This document shows positions 8,273-17,370 of a stretch of 64,000 nt of DNA, piece by piece; the stretch's first letter is position 1, and each line of letters begins with the position of its first letter. The notes beneath the pieces were generated by a model, which worked only from the letters and a program-made list of their open reading frames with translations, was not told the DNA's origin and did no database searches. A program made the translations under genes and the position numbers. The stretch spans positions 7,683 through 71,682 of the forward strand of contig CAZTOU010000021.1 of assembly GCA_964615365.1 (NCBI GenBank), written 5' to 3'. The DNA is from CAVXZE01 sp964615365 (GTDB taxonomy: Bacteria; Myxococcota_A; UBA9160; UBA6930).

Positions 8273-8380
8273 CTGAAGGGTTCCGATCCCGTCGAAGCTG
8301 ATCTCGGTGGTGTCGCCCGGGAGCAGCGCCCCGAGCTGTTCTTCAGAGGATCCGCACCGGGCGAACGTCACCAGCTTCAT
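8273..8380 (-). pseudogene. Fumarylacetoacetate-hydrolase-family gene reduced to its two ends
   Basis: The ATG at 8380 overlaps the TGA of the upstream metallo-hydrolase gene (ATGA). Translation gives MKLVTFARCGS and QLGALL, the usual first 20 residues of FAA-family enzymes, and then at once LPGDTTEISFDGIGTLQ, which is the usual last strand of the same family (LKPGDVVEVEIEGIGTL). The roughly 250 residues between, with all metal ligands, are gone without a frame change. The shared LL-P-(G)D text at the junction suggests recombination across a short homology. Not functional. Confidence 0.6.
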
Positions 8381-9324
8381 TCGGGTCGGCCTCCCGGCCA
8401 CCGCTCACCGCGGAGCGTGTGCAGATCCGTGATCAAGGGGACCGGATCGATCGGCTCGTCGAGTGGGTCGCCCCGGAATTCGCGGTAGGCGCGCTCCACG
8501 TTGAACAGCAACCGCTCCGGCTCGTGCCAGGCCTCGAAGGGACCGAGATCGATGCGGCGGGCCGCATCGAGGGCCGACAGCCCGCGATCGAATAGATGCT
8601 TCGACTCGTCGCGCACGTGCTGCAGGTAGGCCTTCATCTCGCGCGGACCTTCGGAGCCGCAGAGCGGGCCGTGCCCGGGAACCACCACCTCCGGATCGAG
8701 AGCGAGGATCCCGTCGAGGGCGTGGGTCCACTGCGCGAAGCTCCCGATCCAACCGACGGGAGTGCAGAGCCGGAAAACCACATCGCCCGCGAAGAGCACC
8801 CGCTGCTCGGGGAGGTACACGATCACGTCGCTCTCGGTGTGGGCTGGCCCGACGTGGATCAGCTCCACTCGGGTCCCTTCCAGGTCGAGCACCATCCGGT
8901 CGTCGAAGAGGGTCGACGGGGGTGTGAGCTCGATTCCGCTGAAATCCCAGGGATCGAGCGACTTCGCGAACTCGGCCAGTGCCGGCTGCTCCGAGAGGTC
9001 GGCCGACTTGATCATCTGGAGAAGCCCCGGGTTTTCTACGCCGAAGCTCTTGGCGCAGCAGCGGTGGCCGATGATCTCTGCCTCCGGAAACAGCTGATTC
9101 CCCCAACAGTGATCCCCGTTGTGGTGGGTGTTCACCACCCGCCTCGCCAGCTTCGGGGTGACGCGCGCGTACTGCGCGAGTAGCTCCCGCGTGTGAGCCA
9201 GATCCCAGAAGGTATCGATCACCACGCCGCCACCGCGGCTGATGAGTCCGGAGTTGCTGAAGCCGATGCCGGGCTCTTCCTGGAGGCAGGTGTAGATCTG
9301 GTCGGTGATCTTCTCGAGTCTCAT
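8377..9324 (-). CDS. Metallo-beta-lactamase-fold hydrolase
   Basis: 315 residues. The metal site reads NTHHNGDHCWGN (near residue 66), a variant of H-x-H-x-D-H in which the first position pair is HHNGDH; GPAHTESDVIVYLPEQ supplies the next histidine, LFAGDVVF the bridging aspartate and VVPGHGPL the last histidine. These are all metal ligands expected for a dinuclear MBL-fold enzyme. Relatives are often found in catabolic clusters and hydrolyse lactones, thioesters or sulfate esters; the substrate here is open. The stop overlaps the start of the FAA remnant, which implies a former translationally coupled pair. Confidence 0.85.
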   Translation of the reverse strand: MRLEKITDQIYTCLQEEPGIGFSNSGLISRGGGVVIDTFWDLAHTRELLAQYARVTPKLARRVVNTHHNGDHCWGNQLFPEAEIIGHRCCAKSFGVENPGLLQMIKSADLSEQPALAEFAKSLDPWDFSGIELTPPSTLFDDRMVLDLEGTRVELIHVGPAHTESDVIVYLPEQRVLFAGDVVFRLCTPVGWIGSFAQWTHALDGILALDPEVVVPGHGPLCGSEGPREMKAYLQHVRDESKHLFDRGLSALDAARRIDLGPFEAWHEPERLLFNVERAYREFRGDPLDEPIDPVPLITDLHTLRGERWPGGRPE

Positions 9325-9329
9325 GGTGA

Positions 9330-9986
9330 TCAGGTCTCCTGGTCAGCCGGCGCGATCCCGAGGATGCGCACCAGCGCAATCGAGAGTTGAGCTGTCAGCT
9401 TTCGGCTCTCCCGCGCCACGGCCCGATCGTGGAGACGGCCGAGGAAGAGCCGCTGGTCGAGTGTGGCCAGCACCACGCGAAAGCCGATGTCGAAGGACTC
9501 CTCGAATCCGGTGATCTTCATCTCCGGGCGTCGCGGCTCGAGCAGATCCGAGAGCCGCTCCCGAACCCGGAGTGCGATGGCGGCGGCGCGCTCCGTGAAG
9601 GTGTGGTCGCGAACGGCTTCCGAGAGGGCGGCCCGAAGCACCCCGTCGTGGGCCTCGAAGAGGGCCACGAGGTGCTTCACCACCTCCTCGATCAGCTCCT
9701 GGGTCGAGGTTCCCTCCCACCTCTCGGGGGCCAGGAGGGCGTCGGTTTCCTGGCGAACCCGCTCGCCGAAGCGCTCGTGCATGGCGTGAAGCAGCGCTCG
9801 CTTGTCGGGGAACCGGGCGTAGAAGGAGCCCGACGACGAGCGCGCCCGCGCAGCGATCTCGGCCACCGAGACGTCGTCGAAGCACTTCTCCCGGAGCAGC
9901 TCCTCGGCTGTGAGCAGGATCCGTTCCAGCGTTTGCTGACTTCGCCGCTGCTTGGGGGGGCGCGCGATCGCGGGGTAGGGATTCAC
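9330..9986 (-). CDS. TetR family transcriptional regulator
   Basis: 218 residues. The N-terminal helix-turn-helix region (about 15-62) reads TLERILLTAEELL, FDDVSVAEIAARARSSSGSFYARF and PDKRALL, the normal TetR pattern; the remaining 150 residues are the ligand-binding and dimerisation domain. It is 5 bases upstream of the metallo-hydrolase gene on the same strand, so it likely heads and represses its own operon. A perfect palindrome begins 11 bases before its start codon, well placed for autorepression and for control of the divergent AhpD-like gene. Confidence 0.88.
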   Translation of the reverse strand: MNPYPAIARPPKQRRSQQTLERILLTAEELLREKCFDDVSVAEIAARARSSSGSFYARFPDKRALLHAMHERFGERVRQETDALLAPERWEGTSTQELIEEVVKHLVALFEAHDGVLRAALSEAVRDHTFTERAAAIALRVRERLSDLLEPRRPEMKITGFEESFDIGFRVVLATLDQRLFLGRLHDRAVARESRKLTAQLSIALVRILGIAPADQET

Positions 9987-9996
9987 ATGGAGCCTA

Positions 9997-10026
9997 AAAA
10001 TAGAATTAGCCCTCTAATTCTATTTT
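9997..10026. promoter_or_regulatory. Perfect 13-bp palindrome, probable TetR operator
   Basis: Arms aaaatagaattag (9997-10009) and ctaattctatttt (10014-10026) match base for base around ccct. The site is AT-rich in a GC-rich setting and lies between the TetR start (9986) and the divergent gene start (10195), where an operator covering the regulator promoter would be expected. Confidence 0.7.
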
Positions 10027-10194
10027 ATCCCGATCGAACTGCAACCCCCTGCGAGCGTGCGCCGTGACATTTGGATGCTCGTCATCCAGCTTTCACGGTC
10101 AAGAAGCGGGGCCGACCCACTGACAGGGGGTCCATCCCCCTCAGTACCTGCGGCACAGCCGCCAATTGCGCATTCAACCCAGGAGGAGTCAAGC

Positions 10195-10602
10195 GTGGAG
10201 GATCGAATCAGCGAAGCGACGCGACAAACGGCGAAAGAGCGAATGTCAGAGGAACGAGCCGCGACTCTGCAAGACCTCATCAACTACTTCGATCCTGAGC
10301 TGGCGGCCGCAATCGGGGAGTTCATCATCGGAAAGCTGTACTCACGCACCGTGATACCCTGGAAGACGCGCCAGCTCTGTGCCATCGCCGCCCTCTCGGT
10401 GCTCTACAGGCCGGCCCAGCTCCGGGGTCATATCATCTATGCCCTCCAGGCCGGAGCCACCAAGGAAGAAATCGGAGAGGCGATCGTGCAGGTCGCCGTC
10501 TATGGTGGCTTTCCCGCCGCCCTGGAAGCCTTGAAGGTGGCCAGACAGACGATCGACGAGTTCCAGGGCGCCGTGGTTTCAGAGGAGAGCGGTCATGACT
10601 GA
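10195..10602 (+). CDS. Carboxymuconolactone decarboxylase / AhpD-like protein
   Basis: 135 residues from GTG 10195, which has AGGAGG 8 bases upstream; earlier in-frame starts lack one. The text FDPELAAAIGEFIIGKLYSR, LCAIAALSVLYRPAQLRGHI and AGATKEEIGEAIVQVAVYGGFPAAL is the CMD fold in order. The C-x-x-C pair of AhpD peroxidases is absent (only one Cys, in RQLCAIAAL), so the gamma-carboxymuconolactone decarboxylase-like branch is the better fit. Overlaps the SDR start by 8 bases and is thus translationally coupled to it; the same CMD-SDR pairing recurs at 29646-31063. Confidence 0.83.
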   Translation: MEDRISEATRQTAKERMSEERAATLQDLINYFDPELAAAIGEFIIGKLYSRTVIPWKTRQLCAIAALSVLYRPAQLRGHIIYALQAGATKEEIGEAIVQVAVYGGFPAALEALKVARQTIDEFQGAVVSEESGHD

Positions 10603-11392
10603 GCGGTTGAAAGACAAGGTAGCGATCGTCGTCGGCGCGGGCTCCACGCGGGGCGACACGATGGGGAATGGCAGGGCGGCCGCAATCCTGTTCGCGCGCG
10701 AAGGTGCCTCGGTGGCGTTGGTGGACTACCGCGAGGACTCGGCGGCAGACACGAAACGGATGATCGACGAAGAGGGCGGCGAATCGTTCGTCATTCAGGC
10801 CGACGTCACGCGCGCCGAGGACTGCAAACGGATGGCGGACGCATGCGCCGAGAAATACGGCAGAATCGACATCCTCCACAACAACGTCGGCATCGGCGCG
10901 GGCGGCGGACCGGTCGAGCTCAGCGAAGAAGCTTGGGACAAGGTCGTCGACACCAACCTCAAGAGCGTGTTCCTGAGCTGCAAATACGTCCTGCCTTACA
11001 TGGAGAATCAGGGCAGCGGTTCGATCATCAACGTCTCATCGATGGCTGCCGTTCGGTTCGCGCCGTATCCGATGCTCGCCTACAGCTCGTCCAAGGCGGG
11101 CCTGAACGCGCTCACACGTTCGGTCGCGATGCAATACGCGTCAAAGGGCGTCCGTTCGAACTGCATCATGCCGGGCCTCATCAACACGCCGATGGCGATC
11201 GAGGGGCTCTCGAAGCGTCTGGGCATCCAAAAAGAAGACCTGATTCGCATGCGCGATGGTGCGGTGCCGATGAAACACATGGGGGAGGCATGGGACATTG
11301 CCTACACCGCGCTGTTCCTGGCATCCGACGAAGCGAAGTACATCACGGGTGTCATCATCCCCGTAGACGGCGGTCTGTCATGCAAAGGCTGA
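10595..11392 (+). CDS. Short-chain dehydrogenase/reductase
   Basis: 265 residues of classical SDR. The cofactor motif is VVGAGSTRGDTMGNGRA, a stretched variant of TGxxxGIG with several extra residues, seen in a sub-branch of SDRs. NNVG replaces NNAG, the catalytic set is Ser in NVSSMA, Tyr in YSSSK and the Lys four residues on, and the C-terminus ends in ITGVIIPVDGGL. Likely oxidises or reduces a hydroxy group on a catabolic intermediate. The gene follows the CMD gene with an 8-base overlap. Confidence 0.88.
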   Translation: MTERLKDKVAIVVGAGSTRGDTMGNGRAAAILFAREGASVALVDYREDSAADTKRMIDEEGGESFVIQADVTRAEDCKRMADACAEKYGRIDILHNNVGIGAGGGPVELSEEAWDKVVDTNLKSVFLSCKYVLPYMENQGSGSIINVSSMAAVRFAPYPMLAYSSSKAGLNALTRSVAMQYASKGVRSNCIMPGLINTPMAIEGLSKRLGIQKEDLIRMRDGAVPMKHMGEAWDIAYTALFLASDEAKYITGVIIPVDGGLSCKG

Positions 11393-11489
11393 CGTCCAGC
11401 CATACTATTGCATGGAACCAACGGAACGAGGCGCCGCGTCAGTTCGTGATTGCCGTCTTCCCAGACGGTGGCCAAGATCGAGGACAGTG

Positions 11490-11882
11490 ATGCTGGACGA
11501 CAGGCAGAAGGACGCGCTCCGGCGCTGGTATTCGCGACCGGAGATCATCGACGAAGCCAGGGAGCTGAGTCGACAAGAGCGCTGGGAGGATCTCGAGGAG
11601 CACGTCCAGATGGCTGCACTCATGCCGCTCAGCAGGACCGGGGAGCTGCCCGCATACCTGCTGGGTGACGACGGCAAGCCACTCCTTCCGAACAACGCCA
11701 GCCCGCTCCACGACGTCGAAGAGTGGCGGGATGCCATCGAGGTGGGCTGGGAGGTCATGGAGCGCGAGCTCGGGGTGTCGCAGGAGTACCTACACCGGAG
11801 CATCGCACAGCGGCAAGGCGATGACTGGGATGCGTTCATGAGGGAGGTCGAGAGGCGCAAGCAGGAGCGTGGAGAGCAGTGA
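11490..11882 (+). CDS. Hypothetical protein
   Basis: 130 residues from ATG 11490, chosen because GAGGA stands 5 bases before it. The protein is acidic and tryptophan-rich with no signal peptide or membrane segment; the end is a charged helix (REVERRKQERGEQ). I do not recognise the family. It lies 97 bases after the SDR gene and faces the LON-domain gene head-to-tail on the other strand, so it may be the last gene of the CMD-SDR transcript. Confidence 0.6.
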   Translation: MLDDRQKDALRRWYSRPEIIDEARELSRQERWEDLEEHVQMAALMPLSRTGELPAYLLGDDGKPLLPNNASPLHDVEEWRDAIEVGWEVMERELGVSQEYLHRSIAQRQGDDWDAFMREVERRKQERGEQ

Positions 11883-11897
11883 GACGCGTCTTGATCC

Positions 11898-12542
11898 TTA
11901 GTGGACAGTGCTCGCCTCGCCGGGGTCGAGGCCGGTCAGGTGGAAGGCGAGCAGGCCTTCGAGCTGGGTCAGGCGTTCGGTGAGTGACGCGGCCTCGAGC
12001 AGGCCCTGCTTCTCCTCCGGCGGGAAGCCGAGGGCCTGGCAGAGGGAGTTGGTGAAGGTGCCGTCGTCGAGCTCGCCCAGCTCGGCGAGCGGCACCTCTT
12101 CGCCGCCCTGGCTGCGGCGCGCCAGACGCCGGAGGTGACCCAGAACGCCCTCTCGCAGCCCCGCTCGTCCGTCGGCGGAGTCTCCGCCGCGGTCGTCGAG
12201 CCAGCGGGCGTCGGCGAGACGGTACAGCCGCTGGCGATCCGGTGCGGACTCGCTCTCGACGCGGAAGCGTCTCACCCCGCGCAGCACGATGTTGTAGCGC
12301 CCGTCGGGAAGCCGCTGGTGATCGGTGATGAGCCCGGCGCATCCGACGGCGTAGATCGTCGGGTTGCCCTCCATCTCCTCGCGCGCTTCCGGACGCACGG
12401 TGACCATGCCGATCAGTCGCTTGCCTTCGAGGGCGGCCTCGGTCATCTGCCGGTATCGAGGTTCGAAGATGTGGAGCGGGGCCAGGCAGCCCGGGAAGAG
12501 AACGACGTCCGAGAGCGGAAACAGAGGGATGGAGGAGGACAT
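11898..12542 (-). CDS. LON-substrate-binding-domain protein
   Basis: 214 residues. IPLFPLSDVVLFPGCLAPLHIFEPRYRQM at the N-terminus is the signature of the Lon N-terminal domain; VGCAGLITDHQRLPDGRYNIVLRGVRRF follows as in stand-alone LON proteins. There is no AAA module and no Ser-Lys protease domain, so it is not a Lon protease. Stand-alone members are widespread; their role (substrate recruitment or folding) is not settled. It is flanked on both sides by convergent or unrelated genes. Confidence 0.88.
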   Translation of the reverse strand: MSSSIPLFPLSDVVLFPGCLAPLHIFEPRYRQMTEAALEGKRLIGMVTVRPEAREEMEGNPTIYAVGCAGLITDHQRLPDGRYNIVLRGVRRFRVESESAPDRQRLYRLADARWLDDRGGDSADGRAGLREGVLGHLRRLARRSQGGEEVPLAELGELDDGTFTNSLCQALGFPPEEKQGLLEAASLTERLTQLEGLLAFHLTGLDPGEASTVH

Positions 12543-12592
12543 ACCTCGAGTTTAGTTGAGGAATCGGGCTCCGCCGGGCGGCTGGCTGTGTT

Positions 12593-13738
12593 CTACCGGA
12601 GGAAGCGTCGTCGCGAGAGCCACATCAGGGCCGGCAGGAGCAGAGCCAGCTCGGCCCCCAGCCCACAGGCATCCTCGTCCATCTGCCATGCATAGGTGCA
12701 CTGGGGGTCCGGCTCGCCTGCCGCGGAGCCCAGCGCCGACAGTCCACCGTCGAAGTCGATCATTCCGTCGCTATCGTTGTCGATCCCGTCCTGGCAGATG
12801 GGGTCTTCCATGTGGGCGGCAGGGTGGACGCAGCCGGGGTCGTCCGGGCAGTCGGTCAGGGTATCCGCGTCGTTGTCCACACCGTCGTCGCAAGGATAGG
12901 TCCCGGTCTCGTCCTTCTCCGAGTCGTCGCCCGCATCCGCACAGCCGGGGTCATCCGGATGGTCGATCAACCCATCGCCATCGTTGTCGACGGCGTCGCT
13001 GCAGTCGGGCGTGGGGGGCTCGGGACCCGTCGCGATAGACGAGACGCGGACCGCACCCGACTGGACGTTCTGGAAGTAGATCAGCAGCGTGACCCCGGTG
13101 ATCTGCGTCAGGTCGACACAGCAAAGCCCACTGTTCTGCATGGCAGAGAACGGCAACTCCATCATGCCAGGCGAGGTCGCATAGAGATTTATGATTCGCC
13201 CGTAGCGGCTGCCAGGCGAGTCCACATAGACCTCCACGCTCACCCGGCCCACAAACGGCGGCGGATAGCGCCAATTGGGGAACCCCGTGATGTTCACCCG
13301 AAAGGAGTCAGCGACTCCCCCGTGGGTCAGATCGACCGGCTCGGAGACATCCCAGTCGAACTGGTACCAGCCCCTCGCGTACCCGTTGGTGAGGGAGAGC
13401 GCCACCGTGCCACCCCCGTCGAGCTGCGCCGTTGCGCTCTCGCTCTCCAAGGGATACTCCATCGTGATCCATTCCCGCCGGGATCCGCCCATCACCTCGT
13501 CGGCGGGTAGCCCGATCTGCAACCCACCCGTGCCGGAGCTGCCGGTGTCGCCGTAGTCCGTCACGGTGAAAGGGCCGAGGTGGAAGTGATCGATCAGAAA
13601 CGCGGCGGCACCGCCGCTCCACAGGAGGCATCCAGCAGCGATGCACAGCGCGAGAGACCAGCGCTGCGTGGCTCGTACCGCGCGAGAAGGAAGCAATGAA
13701 TCGACGTGCAAGCCAAGAACAGTGATTGTCTTCATCAT
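12593..13738 (-). CDS. Secreted DND-repeat protein with CGLG-type C-terminal tail
   Basis: 381 residues. A signal segment (about 26-48) precedes a beta-rich domain of unknown family (48-240). Three calcium-binding-like repeats follow, each C-x-D-x-(V/I)DND-x-D-x(2,4)-D with P-x-DPGC in two of them. The last 25 residues are CGLG-AELALLLPALMWL-SRRR: a cysteine-glycine motif, a hydrophobic span and a basic end, the plan of C-terminal sorting signals. An almost identical tail ends the LamG protein at 20434. Its start lies 11 bases after the PEP-CTERM gene, so both are probably exported from one transcript. Confidence 0.72.
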   Translation of the reverse strand: MMKTITVLGLHVDSLLPSRAVRATQRWSLALCIAAGCLLWSGGAAAFLIDHFHLGPFTVTDYGDTGSSGTGGLQIGLPADEVMGGSRREWITMEYPLESESATAQLDGGGTVALSLTNGYARGWYQFDWDVSEPVDLTHGGVADSFRVNITGFPNWRYPPPFVGRVSVEVYVDSPGSRYGRIINLYATSPGMMELPFSAMQNSGLCCVDLTQITGVTLLIYFQNVQSGAVRVSSIATGPEPPTPDCSDAVDNDGDGLIDHPDDPGCADAGDDSEKDETGTYPCDDGVDNDADTLTDCPDDPGCVHPAAHMEDPICQDGIDNDSDGMIDFDGGLSALGSAAGEPDPQCTYAWQMDEDACGLGAELALLLPALMWLSRRRFLR

Positions 13739-13749
13739 CGAGGCGACTC

Positions 13750-14205
13750 CTATTTCGTCCAGGAGGCGGGCCGGCTACGCGTCGCGAGCGCGATTCCGAT
13801 GGGTCCGGTGCCCATCAACACCAGGGTGGAGGGTTCGGGGATGTAGGGGGAGACGTCTGTGACGTTCATACTGGCACTCAGAGACGAGAGGGATCCGTCC
13901 AGGGAGGATCGGATCTGGTTCGTCGCCGTGATCCCCGTGGTCGACGGGCTCCACGGAAAGTAGCCCCCCGACCTCCGCAGCATGAGAAGATTGTCGTCGG
14001 AGTTGCCCCGGACTCCGGACGTGTACGTGTTGTACCCGTAGTAGAAGTTGACCTGATTGTACGCCGAGTAGTATGCGGCGACCTTGGTGGGGTCATACCC
14101 GGGAGATCCGGAATTCGTATGCCACCCGGCGCCGTCCTTTGCGAGCGCATCGCCGGCGAGCCACATCCCTGCGACGCAGCCCAATACCAGGATCCACTTC
14201 CGCAT
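13750..14205 (-). CDS. PEP-CTERM sorting-signal protein
   Basis: 151 residues from ATG 14205, preceded by GGGGAG. The N-terminus (KWILVLGCVAGMWLAGDALA) is a signal peptide; the mature part is rich in Tyr, Asn, Ser and Gly (VNFYYGYNTYTSG). The C-terminus reads IPEPSTLVLMGTGPIGIALATRSRP: PEP motif, hydrophobic span, short basic end. PEP-CTERM tails are cut by exosortase (EpsH) in organisms that secrete exopolysaccharide; no exosortase is in the window. An internal ATG near 13948 is too short to matter. It is divergent from the SARP-type regulator. Confidence 0.75.
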   Translation of the reverse strand: MRKWILVLGCVAGMWLAGDALAKDGAGWHTNSGSPGYDPTKVAAYYSAYNQVNFYYGYNTYTSGVRGNSDDNLLMLRRSGGYFPWSPSTTGITATNQIRSSLDGSLSSLSASMNVTDVSPYIPEPSTLVLMGTGPIGIALATRSRPASWTK

Positions 14206-14292
14206 TTCGCCAACTCCCCTTCTCGCCCGCTCGAGCGAAGGGCTCTCTACACAGGCCTTCCGCCACGAGCGCACCCTGATCATAGGGGTGCG

Positions 14293-14321
14293 CATCAAAC
14301 AACGAATCAACATCAAACAAC
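14293..14321. repeat. Direct repeats between divergent genes
   Basis: catcaaacaac occurs at 14293-14303 and 14311-14321, 18 bases start to start, with a third partial atcaa between them, in an AT-rich patch of the 196-base gap between the PEP-CTERM gene and the divergent SARP-type regulator. SARP proteins bind direct heptameric repeats, so this could be the regulator's own site. Confidence 0.4.
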
Positions 14322-14401
14322 CTATTAATAACAGATAGTTGAAACCGTAGTCTGCGAGTCTTACAGCGCCCCCGTGATAGAATTGAGGGGAAGGCGACAC
14401 G

Positions 14402-17324
14402 ATGCCCCCTACACGACGTTCCAGCGGCCAGCCCGGCTCCGGCACTCCCTTCGCGCTCCCGCGCGAGGGCTCCCTGCGCCTGCTGCGCGCGGGGCTCCGC
14501 CGGCGACTGGTGCTGGTCCAGGCCGCCGTGGGGAGCGGCAAGTCGACGCTGGCAGGGCTCCTGGCGCGCGCCGATGACTCGCCGGTGGTTCGGGTTCGCC
14601 TCGACCCGCGCGCCTCGGACGCCTCGTTCTTCTTCCGACAGCTTCTGCCGGCGCTCGACCTCGAGGAAGAGGAGATCGACCCCCAGCGCGGCGCGCCGAT
14701 CGAGACGGTTCGGGGGCTGGCGGCGTCCCTCGACGAGCGTCCCCCCTTCGTCCTGGTGCTCGACGAGGCAGAGGTCCTGCGCGAGAGCGAGCCGGTGCTG
14801 GAGATGGTGGCTCGCCTCGCCGAGCACGCGCCGACCGGGGTGAGCCTGCTGGTGCTGACGAGCGCGCCGCTCGATCTTCCGGTGGACGCTCTGCGTGCTC
14901 GAGGGGAGTTCTTCGAGCTTCACGAGGCCGACCTCGCGCTCGAGCCCTCGGAGGCCGAGGCGCTGCTCCGCGAGCTCGCGCCCGGCGCCGGGCTGGAGCC
15001 CGATGCGATTGGTCGTCTCCTGCGCGCCGTGCGGGGCCGGGTCGGCGCGGTGGCGCTCTTCGGTGTCGCGATTCGAGACACTGACCCTCGGCACCTGCTG
15101 GACGAGATCGCGCGTGCTGCCGACTCACCCGTGGCGCGGTTGTTGGACCACGTGCTCGCGCGGGTCGAGCCCGCCGCCGCCGACTGGCTCGAGCAGGCGG
15201 CGGTGTTCGACGATCTCTCCCTCGATGCGTGGGGGGAAGCCGATGGCGCCTCCGAGGCGGCCAGCCTGGGGCTCGTGGATCTCACGGAGACACCGCCGTC
15301 ACTCGCCAGTACCGTGCGCGGGGCGCTCCGCCGTCGCCTGCGCGCCCGCCCCGAGCTCTGGCGCGAGACCCATGCGCGCGCCGCGCGCGCATGGGAGGCG
15401 CAGGGAGATCGGGAGCAGGCCTTCCATCACTGGATCGAGGCGGGCGAGATCGAGCGGGCCGCACAGATCCTGTCCGCGATCGCCTACGCGGTGCTCACGC
15501 ACGATCGCATCTACACCCTGGAGCGTCTGATCCAGCAGCTCCCGACGGAGACGATCGAGAGCGATCCGTTGCTGCGCTTCTGCCGCCGGCCAGCGCCCGT
15601 TGGCCGACGCGGCGCGCTCCCGCCTCTGCTACCTCTGGGCGTGGCAGGGCGACTTCCCGGCGATGGCGCGGGAGGCCGCGCGCATCTGCGGCAACGGGGG
15701 CGATCTCCGCGATCCGGTCGTCCTCGCCGCCCAGGCAATGCTCGAGATGGCCTGTCGGCATCTCGGCCGCAACGAGGAGGCGGATGCGCTGGCCGCCGAG
15801 ATCGACGCCACTGCTCCCCAGTACCCCGCAGCCCTCGCGGTCGACAACACGCGGGCGATGAACGCGCGCCTGGCGGGCGACCACGCCGCTGAGAGCCGGT
15901 TTGGCGCGCGATGCCTGGCGGGAGCGCGAGAGGGAGGCGTGCCCGGCGCGCTGCTGCTGGGCCTCCTGCACACGGCCGACGCGGCGCGAAAGCTGGGACG
16001 CCCCGGCGAGGCACTCGAGGTTGCCGAGGAGGCGGCCGCCGTGGCGCGTTCGCTCCGCGAGACATGGTGGGAGTACACGGCACGCAACGTCCGCGCCGCC
16101 GCAATGCGTGACCTCGGTCGCGTCGAAGATGCGCGCCGTGAGGCGCGCGAGCTGCTCGCGGACTGCCGCGAGCACGGCGGACTCCACTGGGTCGAAGGAG
16201 AGGTGTGGCTCACGCTCGCGACCCTGCCCGACGAGGATCGCGGCGCGGCTCTCGAGGCCGCCCGTCGCGCCGCCTTTGCCCGCGAGAATCCCCTGCTTCG
16301 CGCTCAGGTATTGACCGCGATCGCCGGCGAAGCGGAGCGCTGCGGCGACGCGCCGGGAGCGGAGCGCGAGCTCGCCCGTGCGGAGGAGGTGCTCGGCGCT
16401 GTCGCCGCGGAGGAGGTGCGCTCCGAGATCCGGCTGCTGCGCGCGCGGATGGCGATTGCGCGCGGCGACGTCAAGCAGGCCCGGGGCCTGCTCGGCGGCG
16501 CGCTACGGGAAGGTCCAGCCCTGCGTCGCGAGCGCCGTGCGCTGCTCCCGGCTCTGGCCCGTGCGCGAGGACGCGGCGCCGAAGCCCTGCGGGCGCGCCT
16601 CCTCGATGCGGCGGCCGGCCCCCTGGACGTGGAGAGCCTGGGCGCGTTTCGCGTCGTCCGGCGGGGCGGGGGTGATGTCGACGCCGAGGCGATCCGCTTC
16701 CGCACGCCCCGGGTTGCGGACCTCTTCCGCGTGCTCCTGCTCGCATCGGTGGATGCGGAGGTGATACCCCGCGACGTGCTGATCGAGGCCTTGTGGCCGG
16801 GGGAGCGGGAGGCAGGGGGAACCTTCCACACCCACCTCGGGCATCTCCGCCGCGCGCTCGAGCCGCACCTGCCTCCGCGCACACCCTCGCGCTACGTGCT
16901 ACGCAGCGAGAATGGCTACAAGCTCGACCTGCGGGGTGGGAGCTGGGACGCCGAGCGCTTTCAGCGGGATGCGGAGGAGGGCCTCGCCGCCCTGCGCGCA
17001 GGCGAACCGCGCCGGGCCGACGCCCAGCTCGCCCGCGCGGTGGAGCTCTACGACGGTCCGCTCTTCGCCGAACACCTCTACGTCGATGCCTACGCGGACC
17101 GGCGCAGAGAGCTCGCACGGCTCTTCCTCGAGTCCGGCCTCGCGGCAGCCGATTGCGCGTGGAAGCTCGGCGACGCCGAGCGCGCCCGCCGCGGGGAGAT
17201 CGACCGCCTCTTCGACCGCTGCCAGGCGGCGCTCCGCGCGGAGATCGACGCCGATCCGTCGCCCGCGACCCGCGCCCTCGCAGCGAGGCTCAAGCAGCGG
17301 CCGCCGCCCGGCGCGAAAGCGTAG
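14402..17324 (+). CDS. SARP/MalT-like ATPase regulator, frameshifted
   Basis: Two frames together encode one protein of about 970 residues. The first (14402 to about 15580) has a STAND-type ATPase: P-loop AAVGSGKST near residue 41 and Walker B-like PFVLVLDEAE near 117. The second (about 15582 to 17324) gives TPR-like helices, then a winged-helix domain (DVLIEALWPGEREA, THLGHLRRALEPH, YVLRSENGYKLDL) and a BTAD-type tail. The join is clear: SDPLLRF in one frame continues as GQRPLADAARSRLCYLW in the other, with a one-base slip near 15576-15590. A true mutation or a sequencing error would look the same. Role: transcription control, possibly of the divergent secreted-protein genes. Confidence 0.72.
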
Positions 17325-17370
17325 CGGTGCGAGAGCGACGGTGACCGCTCCTCGCGCAAGGAGACAGTTC

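Noticed and set aside
14402..17324. Two separate regulator genes
   Set aside because: The two frames read as one protein when a single base is shifted near 15580; the second has no ribosome site at its start.
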